Below are positions 1 through 9,023 of a stretch of DNA of 64,000 bases, one piece after another. The notes beneath the pieces were generated by a model. That model was not told where the DNA came from. It saw only the letters and a list, made by a program, of their open reading frames with translations, and searched no databases. Position 1 is the first letter of the stretch, and each line of letters opens with the position of its first letter. The position numbers and the translations under genes are program-made. This DNA is from Massilia sp. Mn16-1_5 (GTDB lineage Bacteria; Pseudomonadota; Gammaproteobacteria; Burkholderiales; Burkholderiaceae_D), in assembly GCF_004798585.1 (NCBI RefSeq), contig NZ_PPXQ01000001.1:248001-312000 (forward strand), written 5' to 3'.

Positions 1-1
1 A

Positions 2-1117
<1,116 letters not shown>

Positions 1118-1156
1118 TGTGGGAGGAGGCTCACGGGCCGCCCAGGCAGATTAGCA

Positions 1157-1200
1157 ACGGGCCAGTCGAATCATCGACTGGCCCGTTCGCTTTTTGTTTG
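1157..1200 (+). terminator. Intrinsic terminator of the prolyl oligopeptidase gene
   Basis: A perfect 13-bp stem (ACGGGCCAGTCGA and its complement) with a 4-base ATCA loop is followed by TCGCTTTTTGTTT, 40 bases after the stop codon. Confidence 0.85.
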
Positions 1201-1222
1201 CGACTGCGCTACCGTTCGACGG

Positions 1223-1283
1223 CGTGCGCACAAGTGCGCACCCTACGGAAGACGGGTTTGTAGGGTGCGCACTTGTGCGCACG
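1223..1283. repeat. REP pair A, GTAG heads facing inward
   Basis: Two perfectly complementary 24-base arms (1223-1246 and 1260-1283) are separated by 13 bases. Each arm has the head GTAGGGTG, a palindromic core (GCGCACTTGTGCGC) and a CACG tail, matching the other GTAGGGTG elements here. It sits between the prolyl oligopeptidase terminator and the 3' end of the XRE-cupin gene. Confidence 0.8.
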
Positions 1284-1312
1284 CGGTACGCCCTGTGCGT
1301 CTACGCGGCCTG

Positions 1313-1351
1313 GATAAACAATTGTTTAACCCTGAAAAACAAATGTTTATC
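1313..1351. repeat. AT-rich inverted repeat at the 3' end of the XRE-cupin gene
   Basis: Arms GATAAACAATTGTTT (1313-1327) and AAACAAATGTTTATC (1337-1351) match at 14 of 15 positions around a 9-base spacer. The right arm covers the TAA stop of the XRE-cupin gene. It could be a terminator without a clear U-run or a protein-binding site; the sequence alone does not decide. Confidence 0.55.
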
Positions 1352-1925
1352 TGTGCACCACCACCAACAAGGCCTTCGCCTCCGTCTTCCCGATATTGCG
1401 CACGATGTGATCCTGGTCCGCCGGATAGCGCGCCGTCCCGCCCGCCTTGACCTTGCGCTTCGACGACCCCACCTCGACCTCGAGCGTGCCGTTGATCACG
1501 GTCATGTGTTCCTTGGTCCCCGGATCATGCGCCTGCGAGGCCAGCTCGCCACCCGGCGCCAGGGTCAGTTCGTACCATTCGTACTGCCCGGCCAGTTCCA
1601 TCGGCCCCAGGATGCGCAGGGTGTAGCCGGCGTGAGTACCGGGCAGGGTCGGCGTTTCGTGCGCGTCCAGCACGCGGATCGCCTCGACATTGGGCGCTTC
1701 CGAGGCCAGCAGTTCGCCGATTTGCACGCCGAGCGCGTTGGCGAGACGCCAGGTGATGGCGATGGTAGGATTCGCCTTTTCGCGCTCGATCTGCGACAGC
1801 ATCGACTTCGAGACGCCGGCGATGCGCGAGAGGTCCTCCAGCGTCAGGCCGCGCGCCAGGCGCAGGCGCTGCAGGGTGGCGCCGACTTCGGGCGGGGCGT
1901 TGTTGGTCGTGGCCAGGGTTTTCAT
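1347..1925 (-). CDS. XRE-family transcriptional regulator with C-terminal cupin domain
   Basis: A 192-residue protein: a helix-turn-helix of the XRE/Cro type at about residues 14-70 (LRLARGLTLEDLSRIAGVSK, then SQIEREKANPTI), followed by a cupin_2 barrel at about 100-190 with EHMTVINGTLEVEV. This architecture is typical of SutR/PuuR-like regulators, where the cupin is thought to sense a small ligand, often an amino acid or amine. The start is the ATG giving MKTLATTNN; the frame stays open far upstream, but that part is antisense to kbl. It is divergent from kbl across about 195 bases, so control of the threonine-degradation genes and itself is the natural guess. That is inferred from position only. 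Confidence 0.85.
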   Translation of the reverse strand: MKTLATTNNAPPEVGATLQRLRLARGLTLEDLSRIAGVSKSMLSQIEREKANPTIAITWRLANALGVQIGELLASEAPNVEAIRVLDAHETPTLPGTHAGYTLRILGPMELAGQYEWYELTLAPGGELASQAHDPGTKEHMTVINGTLEVEVGSSKRKVKAGGTARYPADQDHIVRNIGKTEAKALLVVVHR

Positions 1926-1942
1926 GTTCAGGACAGCGTTGT

Positions 1943-1970
1943 TTATTAGTGGAACGTCGCAGCTTGCCAA
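1943..1970 (-). promoter_or_regulatory. Candidate sigma70 promoter for the XRE-cupin gene
   Basis: On the minus strand, TTGGCA and TAATAA are separated by 16 bases, giving a leader of only about 10 bases before the ATG. Sequence match only. Confidence 0.3.
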
Positions 1971-1990
1971 GTTCAACAGGTGGGCGTAAT

Positions 1991-2006
1991 ATTCATTATA
2001 TTGAAT
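1991..2006. promoter_or_regulatory. Candidate operator in the XRE-cupin/kbl intergenic region
   Basis: ATTCA-TTATAT-TGAAT is a small perfect palindrome in an AT-rich patch between the two divergent genes. It is a plausible site for the XRE protein, with no direct support. Confidence 0.3.
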
Positions 2007-2120
2007 TTCAGTTCGAGATACCGAAAACGTAACGCGATAGCGAAAAGTTGCGGCGATCGAGGAACGGTACAGCATAGTCCAACCGCCGGTCAAGCCGGCA
2101 TCCACAGACGAGGTAATCAA

Positions 2121-3335
2121 ATGAGTGACGGAGCGAAGAACGCCTTCTATAGCGGCCTCCAGCAGAACCTGTCCACCCTGCGCGAGCAGGGCCTGTTCAA
2201 GCCGGAGCGCGTGCTCGCCTCGCGCCAGGGCGCGGTGGTGGAATCCGAAGACGGCCGCACCCTGATCAATATGTGCGCCAATAATTACCTCGGCCTGTCG
2301 GGCGACCTCGAGACCCAGAAGGCGGCCGAAGCGGCGCTGCAAAAGTACGGGTATGGCCTGTCCTCGGTACGCTTCATCTGCGGCACCCAGACCGTGCACA
2401 AGGAACTCGAGCGTAAGCTCTCCGAATTCCTCGGCACCGAAGACACGATCCTGTACGCCGCTGCTTTTGATGCCAACGGCGGCGTGTTCGAACCGCTGTT
2501 CGACGAGAACGACGCCATCATCTCGGACGCCCTGAACCACGCCTCGATCATCGACGGCATCCGCCTGTGCAAGGCCGCGCGCTACCGCTACGCCAACAAC
2601 GACATGGCCGACCTGGAAGCGCAGCTGCAAGCCGCCACCGCCGCCGGCAAGCGCCATAAAGTCATCGTCACCGACGGCGCCTTCTCGATGGACGGCACGA
2701 TCGCCCAGCTGGACAAGATCTGCGACCTGGCCGACAAGTACGGCGCGCTCACGCTCATCGACGAATCGCACGCCTCCGGCTTCATGGGCGCAACCGGCCG
2801 CGGCACCCACGAGCACTGCGGCGTGATGGGCCGCATCGACATCATCACCGGCACCCTGGGCAAGGCCCTGGGCGGCGCGATGGGCGGCTTCACCTCGGGC
2901 CGCAAGGAAGTCATCGAGACCCTGCGCCAGAAGTCGCGGCCTTACCTGTTCTCCAATACCCTGGCCCCGATGATCGCCGGCGCCTCGCTGTCGGTGCTCG
3001 ACCGCATTTCGAAGTCGACCGAGCTGCGCGACCGCCTGCATGAAAACACCGCCTACTTCCGCAAGGAGATCGAGCGCATCGGCTTCACCATCAAGCCGGG
3101 CACCCACCCGGTGGTGCCGGTGATGCTGTTCGACGCGCCGGTGGCGCAGAAATTCGCGGCGCGCATGTTCGAACTGGGCGTGCTGCTGTCGGGCTTCTTC
3201 TATCCGGTGGTGCCGATGGGCCAGGCGCGCGTGCGCGTCCAGCTGTCGGCGGCGCACACCCGCGAACAGCTCGACACCGTGCTCAAGGCCTTCGAACAGG
3301 CCGGCCGCGAACTCGGCATCCTCAAGAATAATTAA
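2121..3335 (+). CDS. kbl: Glycine C-acetyltransferase (2-amino-3-ketobutyrate CoA ligase)
   Basis: A PLP enzyme of the alpha-oxoamine synthase family, 404 residues (E. coli Kbl has 398). It cleaves 2-amino-3-oxobutyrate with CoA to glycine and acetyl-CoA, the second step of threonine breakdown. The PLP lysine is K248 in GTLGKALGG; the cofactor aspartate/histidine region DESHASGFMG and NNYLGLSG near the N-terminus are present. The start at MSDGAKNAFYS is chosen because an AGG-rich site lies just upstream and the homologous region begins there. The threonine dehydrogenase gene follows after 24 bases, so the two are almost certainly co-transcribed. Confidence 0.96.
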   Translation: MSDGAKNAFYSGLQQNLSTLREQGLFKPERVLASRQGAVVESEDGRTLINMCANNYLGLSGDLETQKAAEAALQKYGYGLSSVRFICGTQTVHKELERKLSEFLGTEDTILYAAAFDANGGVFEPLFDENDAIISDALNHASIIDGIRLCKAARYRYANNDMADLEAQLQAATAAGKRHKVIVTDGAFSMDGTIAQLDKICDLADKYGALTLIDESHASGFMGATGRGTHEHCGVMGRIDIITGTLGKALGGAMGGFTSGRKEVIETLRQKSRPYLFSNTLAPMIAGASLSVLDRISKSTELRDRLHENTAYFRKEIERIGFTIKPGTHPVVPVMLFDAPVAQKFAARMFELGVLLSGFFYPVVPMGQARVRVQLSAAHTREQLDTVLKAFEQAGRELGILKNN

Positions 3336-3359
3336 TCAGTACATAAGCTAGGAACCTCC

Positions 3360-4316
3360 ATGGAACGCATCCTCATCATCGGCGCCAACGGCCAAATCGG
3401 CAGCGAACTCGTTACCGCGCTGGCGGAACAACACGGCGCGGCGAACGTCCTCGCCACCGACATCGGCAGCAACAACGTGTATGGCGCCGCGCGCTATGCG
3501 CAGCTCGACGTGCTGGACAAGGCGCGCCTGATGTCGCTGGTCGAGGAAGAGGGTGTGACCCAGGTCTACCAGCTGGCCGCGCTGCTGTCGGCTACCGGCG
3601 AACAGGCGCCCCTGAAGGCCTGGACCCTGAACATGGACGGCCTCCTGAACATCCTGGAAGTCGCGCGCGAGCGCGGCGAGGCAGGCAAGCCCTTGAAGGT
3701 GTTCTGGCCTTCGTCGATCGCCGCCTTCGGCCCGAACACGCCGAGCGAGAACACGCCGCAGTACACGGTGATGGACCCGACCACGATCTACGGCATCAGC
3801 AAACTCGCCGGCGAGCGCCTCTGCGAGTACTACCACACCAAGTATGGCGTGGACGTACGCAGCATCCGCTACCCGGGCATCATCAGTTTTAAATCGCCTC
3901 CGGGCGGCGGCACCACCGACTACGCGATCGCGATCTTCCACGCGGCCCTGAAGGGCGAGACCTACGAATGCTTCCTCGGCCCCGAGACCACGCTGCCGAT
4001 GATCTACATGCCGGACGCGATCCGCGCCACCATCGAGCTGATGGACGCGCCCGCGGAGCAGGTCAAGATACGTTCCTCCTACAATGTGGCCGGCGTCTCG
4101 TTCAACCCGCGCGAACTGGCGGCCAGCATCCGCAAGGCCGTCCCGAGCTTCGAGATCGCCTACAAGCCGGACAGCCGCCAGCAGATCGCCGATACCTGGC
4201 CGAAGAGCCTGGACGACAGCCGCGCCACAAGCGACTGGGGCTGGAAAGCCCGTGTCGGCATCGAAGAGATGGTGGCCAGCATGCTCGAGAATATCGACGT
4301 CAGCGTCACGGCGTAA
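3360..4316 (+). CDS. L-threonine 3-dehydrogenase, SDR/epimerase type
   Basis: An extended short-chain dehydrogenase of 318 residues. The NAD-binding motif GANGQIG is at residues 8-14 and the catalytic pair is Y144/K148 in YGISK. It resembles the UDP-galactose-epimerase-like threonine dehydrogenases known from Cupriavidus and Flavobacterium, which oxidise L-threonine to 2-amino-3-oxobutyrate. It is unrelated to the zinc-dependent Tdh of E. coli. Position directly behind kbl, whose substrate it would make, supports this strongly; without that context it would only be called an NAD-dependent epimerase/dehydratase. Confidence 0.88.
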   Translation: MERILIIGANGQIGSELVTALAEQHGAANVLATDIGSNNVYGAARYAQLDVLDKARLMSLVEEEGVTQVYQLAALLSATGEQAPLKAWTLNMDGLLNILEVARERGEAGKPLKVFWPSSIAAFGPNTPSENTPQYTVMDPTTIYGISKLAGERLCEYYHTKYGVDVRSIRYPGIISFKSPPGGGTTDYAIAIFHAALKGETYECFLGPETTLPMIYMPDAIRATIELMDAPAEQVKIRSSYNVAGVSFNPRELAASIRKAVPSFEIAYKPDSRQQIADTWPKSLDDSRATSDWGWKARVGIEEMVASMLENIDVSVTA

Positions 4317-4355
4317 TACAAACAAAATAATAAAAATTAAAGAGACAAGCTAAAC

Positions 4356-5741
4356 ATGGACATGAGTGTTTTCGATCTGTTCAAGATCGGTATCGGCCCA
4401 TCGAGCTCACACACCGTGGGCCCGATGGTGGCGGCGCGGCGCTTCCTCGTCGAGTGCGGTCCGCTCATTGATGCGATGGGCGTCGAGGCCCATTTGTATG
4501 GCTCGCTGGCGCTGACCGGCGTCGGCCACGCCACCGACAAAGCCGTCATCCTCGGCCTGATGGGTGAAACCCCGCAAGACATCGATCCCGACACGGTCGA
4601 AGACAAGCTGGCCGAAGCGGAGCTCGACGGCGTGCTGCGCCTGCTCGGCACGAAGGAAGTGCCGTTCTCGATGAAGACCAACCTGGTCTGGCACAAGCAG
4701 TCGACCCTGCCCGAGCACCCGAACGGCATGCGCTTCGTGCTGCAGCTGAAGGACGGCAGCGTCGTCGAGCGCATTTTCTACTCGGTCGGCGGCGGCTTCA
4801 TCACGGCGGCGGGCGAGACCCAGCGCGCACCGGAAGCCGGCAGCGTGCAGGTGCCGTTCCCCTTCACCACGATGGCCGAGCTGCTGGAGCAAGGCCGCGC
4901 GCACTCTCTCTCGATACCGCACATGCTGCGTGCGAACGAGCTGGCGCGCATGAGCGAAGCGGAGCTGGACGCGGGCCTGGACCGGATCTGGCAGACCATG
5001 CGCGACTGTATCGCGCACGGCCTGGTCACCCACGGCCAGCTGCCGGGCGGCCTGAACGTCAAGCGCCGCGCCGCCACGCTGTGGAAGCAGGCCCACTGCA
5101 TCGAAGGCAAGCGCGTGAACGAACTGCCGCATGACGCGACCCACCAGGTCACGCTGTATGCGATGGCCGTCAACGAAGAGAATGCGGCCGGCGGCCGTGT
5201 GGTGACCGCACCGACCAATGGCGCGGCGGGCATCATCCCGGCGGTGCTGCGCTACTACGCCGAGGATTGCCGCCCGACGGACTCGGTGAAGGGCATCCGT
5301 GACTTCCTGCTGACTTCGAGCGCGATCGGCATGCTCTGCAAGCGCAACGCCTCGATCTCGGGCGCCGAAGTCGGCTGCCAGGGCGAAGTCGGCGTCGCCT
5401 GCGCGATGGCGGCGGCGGGGCTGGTGGCGGCACTGGGCGGCACCAACGAACAGATCGAGAACGCGGCCGAAATCGGCATCGAGCACCACCTCGGCATGAC
5501 CTGCGACCCGATCGGCGGCCTGGTGCAGATTCCCTGCATCGAGCGCAACGGCATGGGCGCGATCAAGGCGATCACGGCGGCCTCGCTGGCGCTGAAGGGC
5601 GACGGCACCCACTTCGTCAGCCTGGACAACGCCATCGAGACCATGCGCCAGACGGGGGCGGACATGCAGGTGAAGTACAAGGAGACCTCGCTTGGCGGGC
5701 TGGCGATTCATGTGGTGACGGTGAATCACGCGGCGTGTTGA
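4356..5741 (+). CDS. sdaA: L-serine ammonia-lyase, iron-sulfur type, single chain
   Basis: 461 residues joining the beta domain ([20 protein letters not shown] at the start) and the alpha domain. The enzyme turns L-serine into pyruvate and ammonia with a [4Fe-4S] cluster. Candidate cluster cysteines lie in [22 protein letters not shown] and [14 protein letters not shown]. Length is normal for one-chain proteobacterial enzymes (about 455). It follows the threonine dehydrogenase gene after 39 bases and is probably in the same transcript, so glycine and serine made from threonine could be fed on to pyruvate. Confidence 0.96.
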   Translation: MDMSVFDLFKIGIGPSSSHTVGPMVAARRFLVECGPLIDAMGVEAHLYGSLALTGVGHATDKAVILGLMGETPQDIDPDTVEDKLAEAELDGVLRLLGTKEVPFSMKTNLVWHKQSTLPEHPNGMRFVLQLKDGSVVERIFYSVGGGFITAAGETQRAPEAGSVQVPFPFTTMAELLEQGRAHSLSIPHMLRANELARMSEAELDAGLDRIWQTMRDCIAHGLVTHGQLPGGLNVKRRAATLWKQAHCIEGKRVNELPHDATHQVTLYAMAVNEENAAGGRVVTAPTNGAAGIIPAVLRYYAEDCRPTDSVKGIRDFLLTSSAIGMLCKRNASISGAEVGCQGEVGVACAMAAAGLVAALGGTNEQIENAAEIGIEHHLGMTCDPIGGLVQIPCIERNGMGAIKAITAASLALKGDGTHFVSLDNAIETMRQTGADMQVKYKETSLGGLAIHVVTVNHAAC

Positions 5742-5800
5742 GTGCCGGTTTTCTGTGGCCGCTGGTGCGAACCGGCGGCCGGGTTTTCGTTGACACGTAT

Positions 5801-5885
5801 ACGCGGGCATGCCCGCCCTACGTTACACGACGGCCAACGAGTTAACTCGAGACCGCGGTGCACCGTAGGGCGGGCATGCCCGCGT
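5801..5885. repeat. REP pair B, GTAG heads facing inward
   Basis: Perfect 21-base inverted arms (5801-5821 and 5865-5885) with a 43-base spacer. Head GTAGGGCG, palindromic core GGGCATGCCC, tail GCGT. It fills the gap between sdaA and thrC. Confidence 0.8.
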
Positions 5886-5956
5886 TACGAACGTATCCGC
5901 GGAGCGCCGCCAGCCCCCCCAAAACCCGTCCGCAAACAGGATTCCGCCGCTCGCAC

Positions 5957-5962
5957 TATAAT
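5957..5962 (+). promoter_or_regulatory. Candidate -10 element of thrC
   Basis: A consensus TATAAT lies 37 bases before the thrC ATG. No good -35 hexamer is seen at 16-18 bases, so the promoter may be activator-dependent or fortuitous. Confidence 0.35.
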
Positions 5963-5998
5963 AAAAGATCAACGCGAGCCCAACCGGATCATCCAAAC

Positions 5999-7474
5999 AT
6001 GCAATACGTGTCTACCCGCGCGACCAGCGCGTCCGCTTCCCGCAATCCCGAAACCTTCTCTTCGATCCTGCTCGGCGGCCTGGCCCCCGACGGCGGCCTG
6101 TTCATGCCGGCCGAATACCCGCGCGTCAGCGGCGAGGAACTGAACGCCTGGCGCAAGCTGCCGTATGCCGAACTGGCCTACGAGATCCTGCGTAAATTCG
6201 CGACCGACATTCCCGACGCCGACATCAAGGCGCTCACGGCGAAGACCTATACGGCCGATGTCTACCGCAACGCGCGCGCCGAGGAGTCGGCAAGCGACAT
6301 CACGCCGCTGCGCACCCTGGAAGAAGAGGGCGGTCGGAAGCTTGTATTACAGGCCCTGTCGAACGGCCCGACCCTGGCCTTCAAGGACATGGCGATGCAG
6401 TTGCTGGGCAACCTGTTCGAATACGCGCTGGCCAAGAACGAGGATGAGCTGAACATCTTCGGCGCCACCTCGGGCGACACCGGCAGCGCCGCCGAGTACG
6501 CGATGCGCGGCAAGCGCGGCGTGCGCGTGTTCATGCTCTCGCCCGCCGGGAAGATGAGCCCCTTCCAGACCGCCCAGATGTTCAGCCTGCAGGACCCGAA
6601 CATCTTCAACATCGCGGTCGAGGGCGTGTTCGACGATTGCCAGGACCTGGTCAAGGCCGTGTCGAACGACCTGTCCTTCAAGGCGCGCCACAAGATCGGC
6701 ACCGTCAACTCGATCAACTGGGCGCGCGTCGTGGCCCAGGTGGTGTACTACTTCCGCGGCTACCTGGCCGCCACCACCGCTAACTCCCAAAAGGTTTCGT
6801 TCACGGTCCCGTCGGGGAACTTCGGCAACATCTGCGCCGGCCACATCGCGCGCATGATGGGCCTGCCGATCGACAAACTGGTGGTCGCCACCAACGAGAA
6901 CGACGTGCTCGACGAATTCTTCCGCACCGGCGTCTACCGCGTGCGCAAGTCCAGCGAGACCTACCACACCAGCAGCCCGTCGATGGACATCTCGAAGGCC
7001 TCGAACTTCGAACGCTTCATCTACGACCTGGTCGGGCGCGACAGCGAGCGCACCCACGCACTGTTCCGTAAAGTGGAGACCCACGGCGGCTTCGACCTCT
7101 CGGGCGGCCCGGATGCGGACGGCGACGAATTCAGGCGCGTCGGCGAATACGGCTTCGTGTCGGGTAAATCGACCCACCTTGATCGCCTCGAGACGATCCG
7201 CATGGTGGCCGACGACTACGGCATCGTGATCGACACCCACACGGCCGACGGCATCAAGGTCGCTCGCGAGCACATGACGCCAGGCGTGACGATGATCGTG
7301 CTGGAAACCGCGCTGGCCGCGAAGTTCAACGAGACCATCCTCGAAGCCCTGGGCACCGACGCCGAGCGCCCGGCCGGCTTCGAAGACATCGAGTCGCTGC
7401 CGCAGAAGTTCGTCCTCATGCGTCCGAACGTGGACGAGATGAAGACCTTCATCGCCGCGCACACGGGCCTGTGA
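5999..7474 (+). CDS. thrC: Threonine synthase
   Basis: A fold-type II PLP enzyme of 491 residues that converts O-phospho-L-homoserine to L-threonine, the last step of threonine synthesis. The N-terminal signature YVSTR and the PLP-lysine segment SNGPTLAFKDM (K129) are clear; the glycine-rich phosphate loop FGATSGDTGSAAEYA follows. The ATG giving MQYVSTR is chosen over an upstream in-frame extension because the family begins at this motif and the extension would run through REP pair B. In many betaproteobacteria hom (homoserine dehydrogenase) precedes thrC; here sdaA and a REP pair occupy that place. moeA follows with essentially no gap. Confidence 0.96.
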   Translation: MQYVSTRATSASASRNPETFSSILLGGLAPDGGLFMPAEYPRVSGEELNAWRKLPYAELAYEILRKFATDIPDADIKALTAKTYTADVYRNARAEESASDITPLRTLEEEGGRKLVLQALSNGPTLAFKDMAMQLLGNLFEYALAKNEDELNIFGATSGDTGSAAEYAMRGKRGVRVFMLSPAGKMSPFQTAQMFSLQDPNIFNIAVEGVFDDCQDLVKAVSNDLSFKARHKIGTVNSINWARVVAQVVYYFRGYLAATTANSQKVSFTVPSGNFGNICAGHIARMMGLPIDKLVVATNENDVLDEFFRTGVYRVRKSSETYHTSSPSMDISKASNFERFIYDLVGRDSERTHALFRKVETHGGFDLSGGPDADGDEFRRVGEYGFVSGKSTHLDRLETIRMVADDYGIVIDTHTADGIKVAREHMTPGVTMIVLETALAAKFNETILEALGTDAERPAGFEDIESLPQKFVLMRPNVDEMKTFIAAHTGL

Positions 7475-7476
7475 CG

Positions 7477-8730
7477 ATGAGCGCTCAGGAGAAACCGGCG
7501 CCGCGCCCGATGCTGTCGGTGCGCGAGGCGCTCGATACCTTGCTGGCCGCCGCGCGGCCGGTGACGGACATCGACACCGTTCCAACGCTGGAGGCCAACG
7601 GCCGCGTGCTGGCCGCGGACCAGGCCTCGACCATCGACGTGCCCTCGGCCGACAACACCTCGATGGACGGTTATGCCGTGCGCGCGGTCGATTGCGTGAA
7701 CGGCGGCGCGGCCCTGCGCGTGGCGCAGCGCATCCCGGCCGGGCAGGTGGGCCAGCCCCTGAAGCCAGGCACCGCGGCGCGCATCTTCACCGGCGCCATG
7801 ATTCCGCAAGGCGCCGACGCCGTCGTGATGCAGGAACAGTGCGAGCTGGCCGGCGACATCGTCACCATTCGCCACACGCCGAAGAGCGGCGAGTGGATCC
7901 GCCGCACCAGCGAGGATATCCAGGCCGGCGCCACCATCCTCGCTGCCGGCACGCGCCTGCGCAGCCAGGAGCTGGGCCTGGCGGCATCCGTCGGACTGGC
8001 CAGCCTGCCGGTTCGGCGGCGCCTGCGCGTGGCCGTCTTCTTCACCGGCGATGAACTCACCATGCCGGGCGAAGCGCCGGGTGGCGCGCTGGCTCCCGGA
8101 GCGATCTATAACTCCAACCGGTTTACGCTGCGCGGCCTGCTGGAGAACTTCGGCTGCGTGATCAACGACTTCGGCATCGTCCCGGACTCTTTGGCAGCCA
8201 CGCGCGCGACTCTGCGTGAAGCGGCGCGCGAGAACGACCTGATCATCACCTCGGGCGGCGTCTCGGTCGGCGAGGAAGACCACATCAAGCCCGCGGTGGA
8301 AGCCGAGGGCCAGCTGAACATGTGGCAGATCGCGGTCAAGCCGGGCAAGCCGCTTGCGTTTGGCGAGGTGCGCAAAGAAGGCGGCAGCGCGTTCTTCCTC
8401 GGCCTGCCAGGCAATCCGGTCTCGAGTTTCGTGACCTTCCTGTTGTTTGTGCGTCCCTTCCTGCTGCGCCTGCAGGGCGTGAGCGGCCCTGTGGAGCCGC
8501 GCGCCTGGCAGTTGCGTGCGGACTTCACTCTGCCGAAGGCCGACCGCCGCAACGAATTCCTGCGCGCGCGCGTGAATGCCGGCGGCGGCCTGGACCTGTT
8601 CCCGAACCAGAGCTCGGGCGTGCTGACGTCGACCGTCTGGGGCGATGGCCTGATCGACAATCCGCCGGGCCGCGCCATCAACGAGGGCGACATCGTGCGC
8701 TTCATTCCCTTCGCCGAACTTCAACACTAA
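7477..8730 (+). CDS. moeA: Molybdopterin molybdenumtransferase
   Basis: 417 residues (E. coli MoeA has 411). MoeA inserts molybdate into adenylated molybdopterin to form Moco in the cytoplasm. Typical segments are DNTSMDGYAVRA near residue 50, ITSGGVSVGEEDH near 260 and GLPGNPVSSFVTF near 310. A GTG two codons earlier overlaps the thrC stop (GTGA) and is an equally possible start, implying translational coupling to thrC. moaD follows after 4 bases. Confidence 0.95.
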   Translation: MSAQEKPAPRPMLSVREALDTLLAAARPVTDIDTVPTLEANGRVLAADQASTIDVPSADNTSMDGYAVRAVDCVNGGAALRVAQRIPAGQVGQPLKPGTAARIFTGAMIPQGADAVVMQEQCELAGDIVTIRHTPKSGEWIRRTSEDIQAGATILAAGTRLRSQELGLAASVGLASLPVRRRLRVAVFFTGDELTMPGEAPGGALAPGAIYNSNRFTLRGLLENFGCVINDFGIVPDSLAATRATLREAARENDLIITSGGVSVGEEDHIKPAVEAEGQLNMWQIAVKPGKPLAFGEVRKEGGSAFFLGLPGNPVSSFVTFLLFVRPFLLRLQGVSGPVEPRAWQLRADFTLPKADRRNEFLRARVNAGGGLDLFPNQSSGVLTSTVWGDGLIDNPPGRAINEGDIVRFIPFAELQH

Positions 8731-8734
8731 AGAC

Positions 8735-8992
8735 ATGCACATCGAACTGCGATTTTTCGCGTCCGTGCGCGAGGCCCTGGGCGTCGCCGGCGAACGTATC
8801 GAACTGCCGGAAGGCGTGACCACGGTTGGTGCCGTACGCGAGTATCTGGTCCAGCGTGGTGGCGCGTGGGCGGAAGCGCTCGGTCCGGACCGTGCGCTGC
8901 GCACCGCCTTCGCGCACGTCATGTGCGGACCGGAGAGGGAAATCAGCGATGGGGGCGAAGTGGCTTTTTTCCCGCCCGTGACCGGCGGATAA
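8735..8992 (+). CDS. moaD: Molybdopterin synthase sulfur carrier subunit
   Basis: An 85-residue ubiquitin-like protein ending in PPVTGG. The terminal Gly-Gly is adenylated by MoeB and then thiocarboxylated to carry sulfur for the dithiolene of molybdopterin. Length and the HIELRFFASVREALG start are normal for MoaD. It is the last gene of thrC-moeA-moaD; the partner subunit gene moaE, often next in line, is not here and must be elsewhere. Confidence 0.94.
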   Translation: MHIELRFFASVREALGVAGERIELPEGVTTVGAVREYLVQRGGAWAEALGPDRALRTAFAHVMCGPEREISDGGEVAFFPPVTGG

Positions 8993-8999
8993 GCAAAAC

Positions 9000-9019
9000 G
9001 GGCGGCCAGGGCCGCCCTT
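9000..9019. terminator. Shared terminator between moaD and the TRAP binding-protein gene
   Basis: GGGCGGC-CAGG-GCCGCCC has TTGTTCTT on the right and AAAAC on the left, so it can stop transcription from both convergent genes. Confidence 0.7.
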
Positions 9020-9023
9020 GTTC

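Noticed and set aside
1986..3257. Upstream part of a long minus-strand frame running into the XRE-cupin gene
   Set aside because: It is antisense to kbl and composed of Ala/Arg/His/Gly-rich shadow codons; only the part from the ATG at 1925 is a real gene.
5858..5998. N-terminal extension of thrC
   Set aside because: It would translate REP pair B; homologues begin at MQYVSTR.
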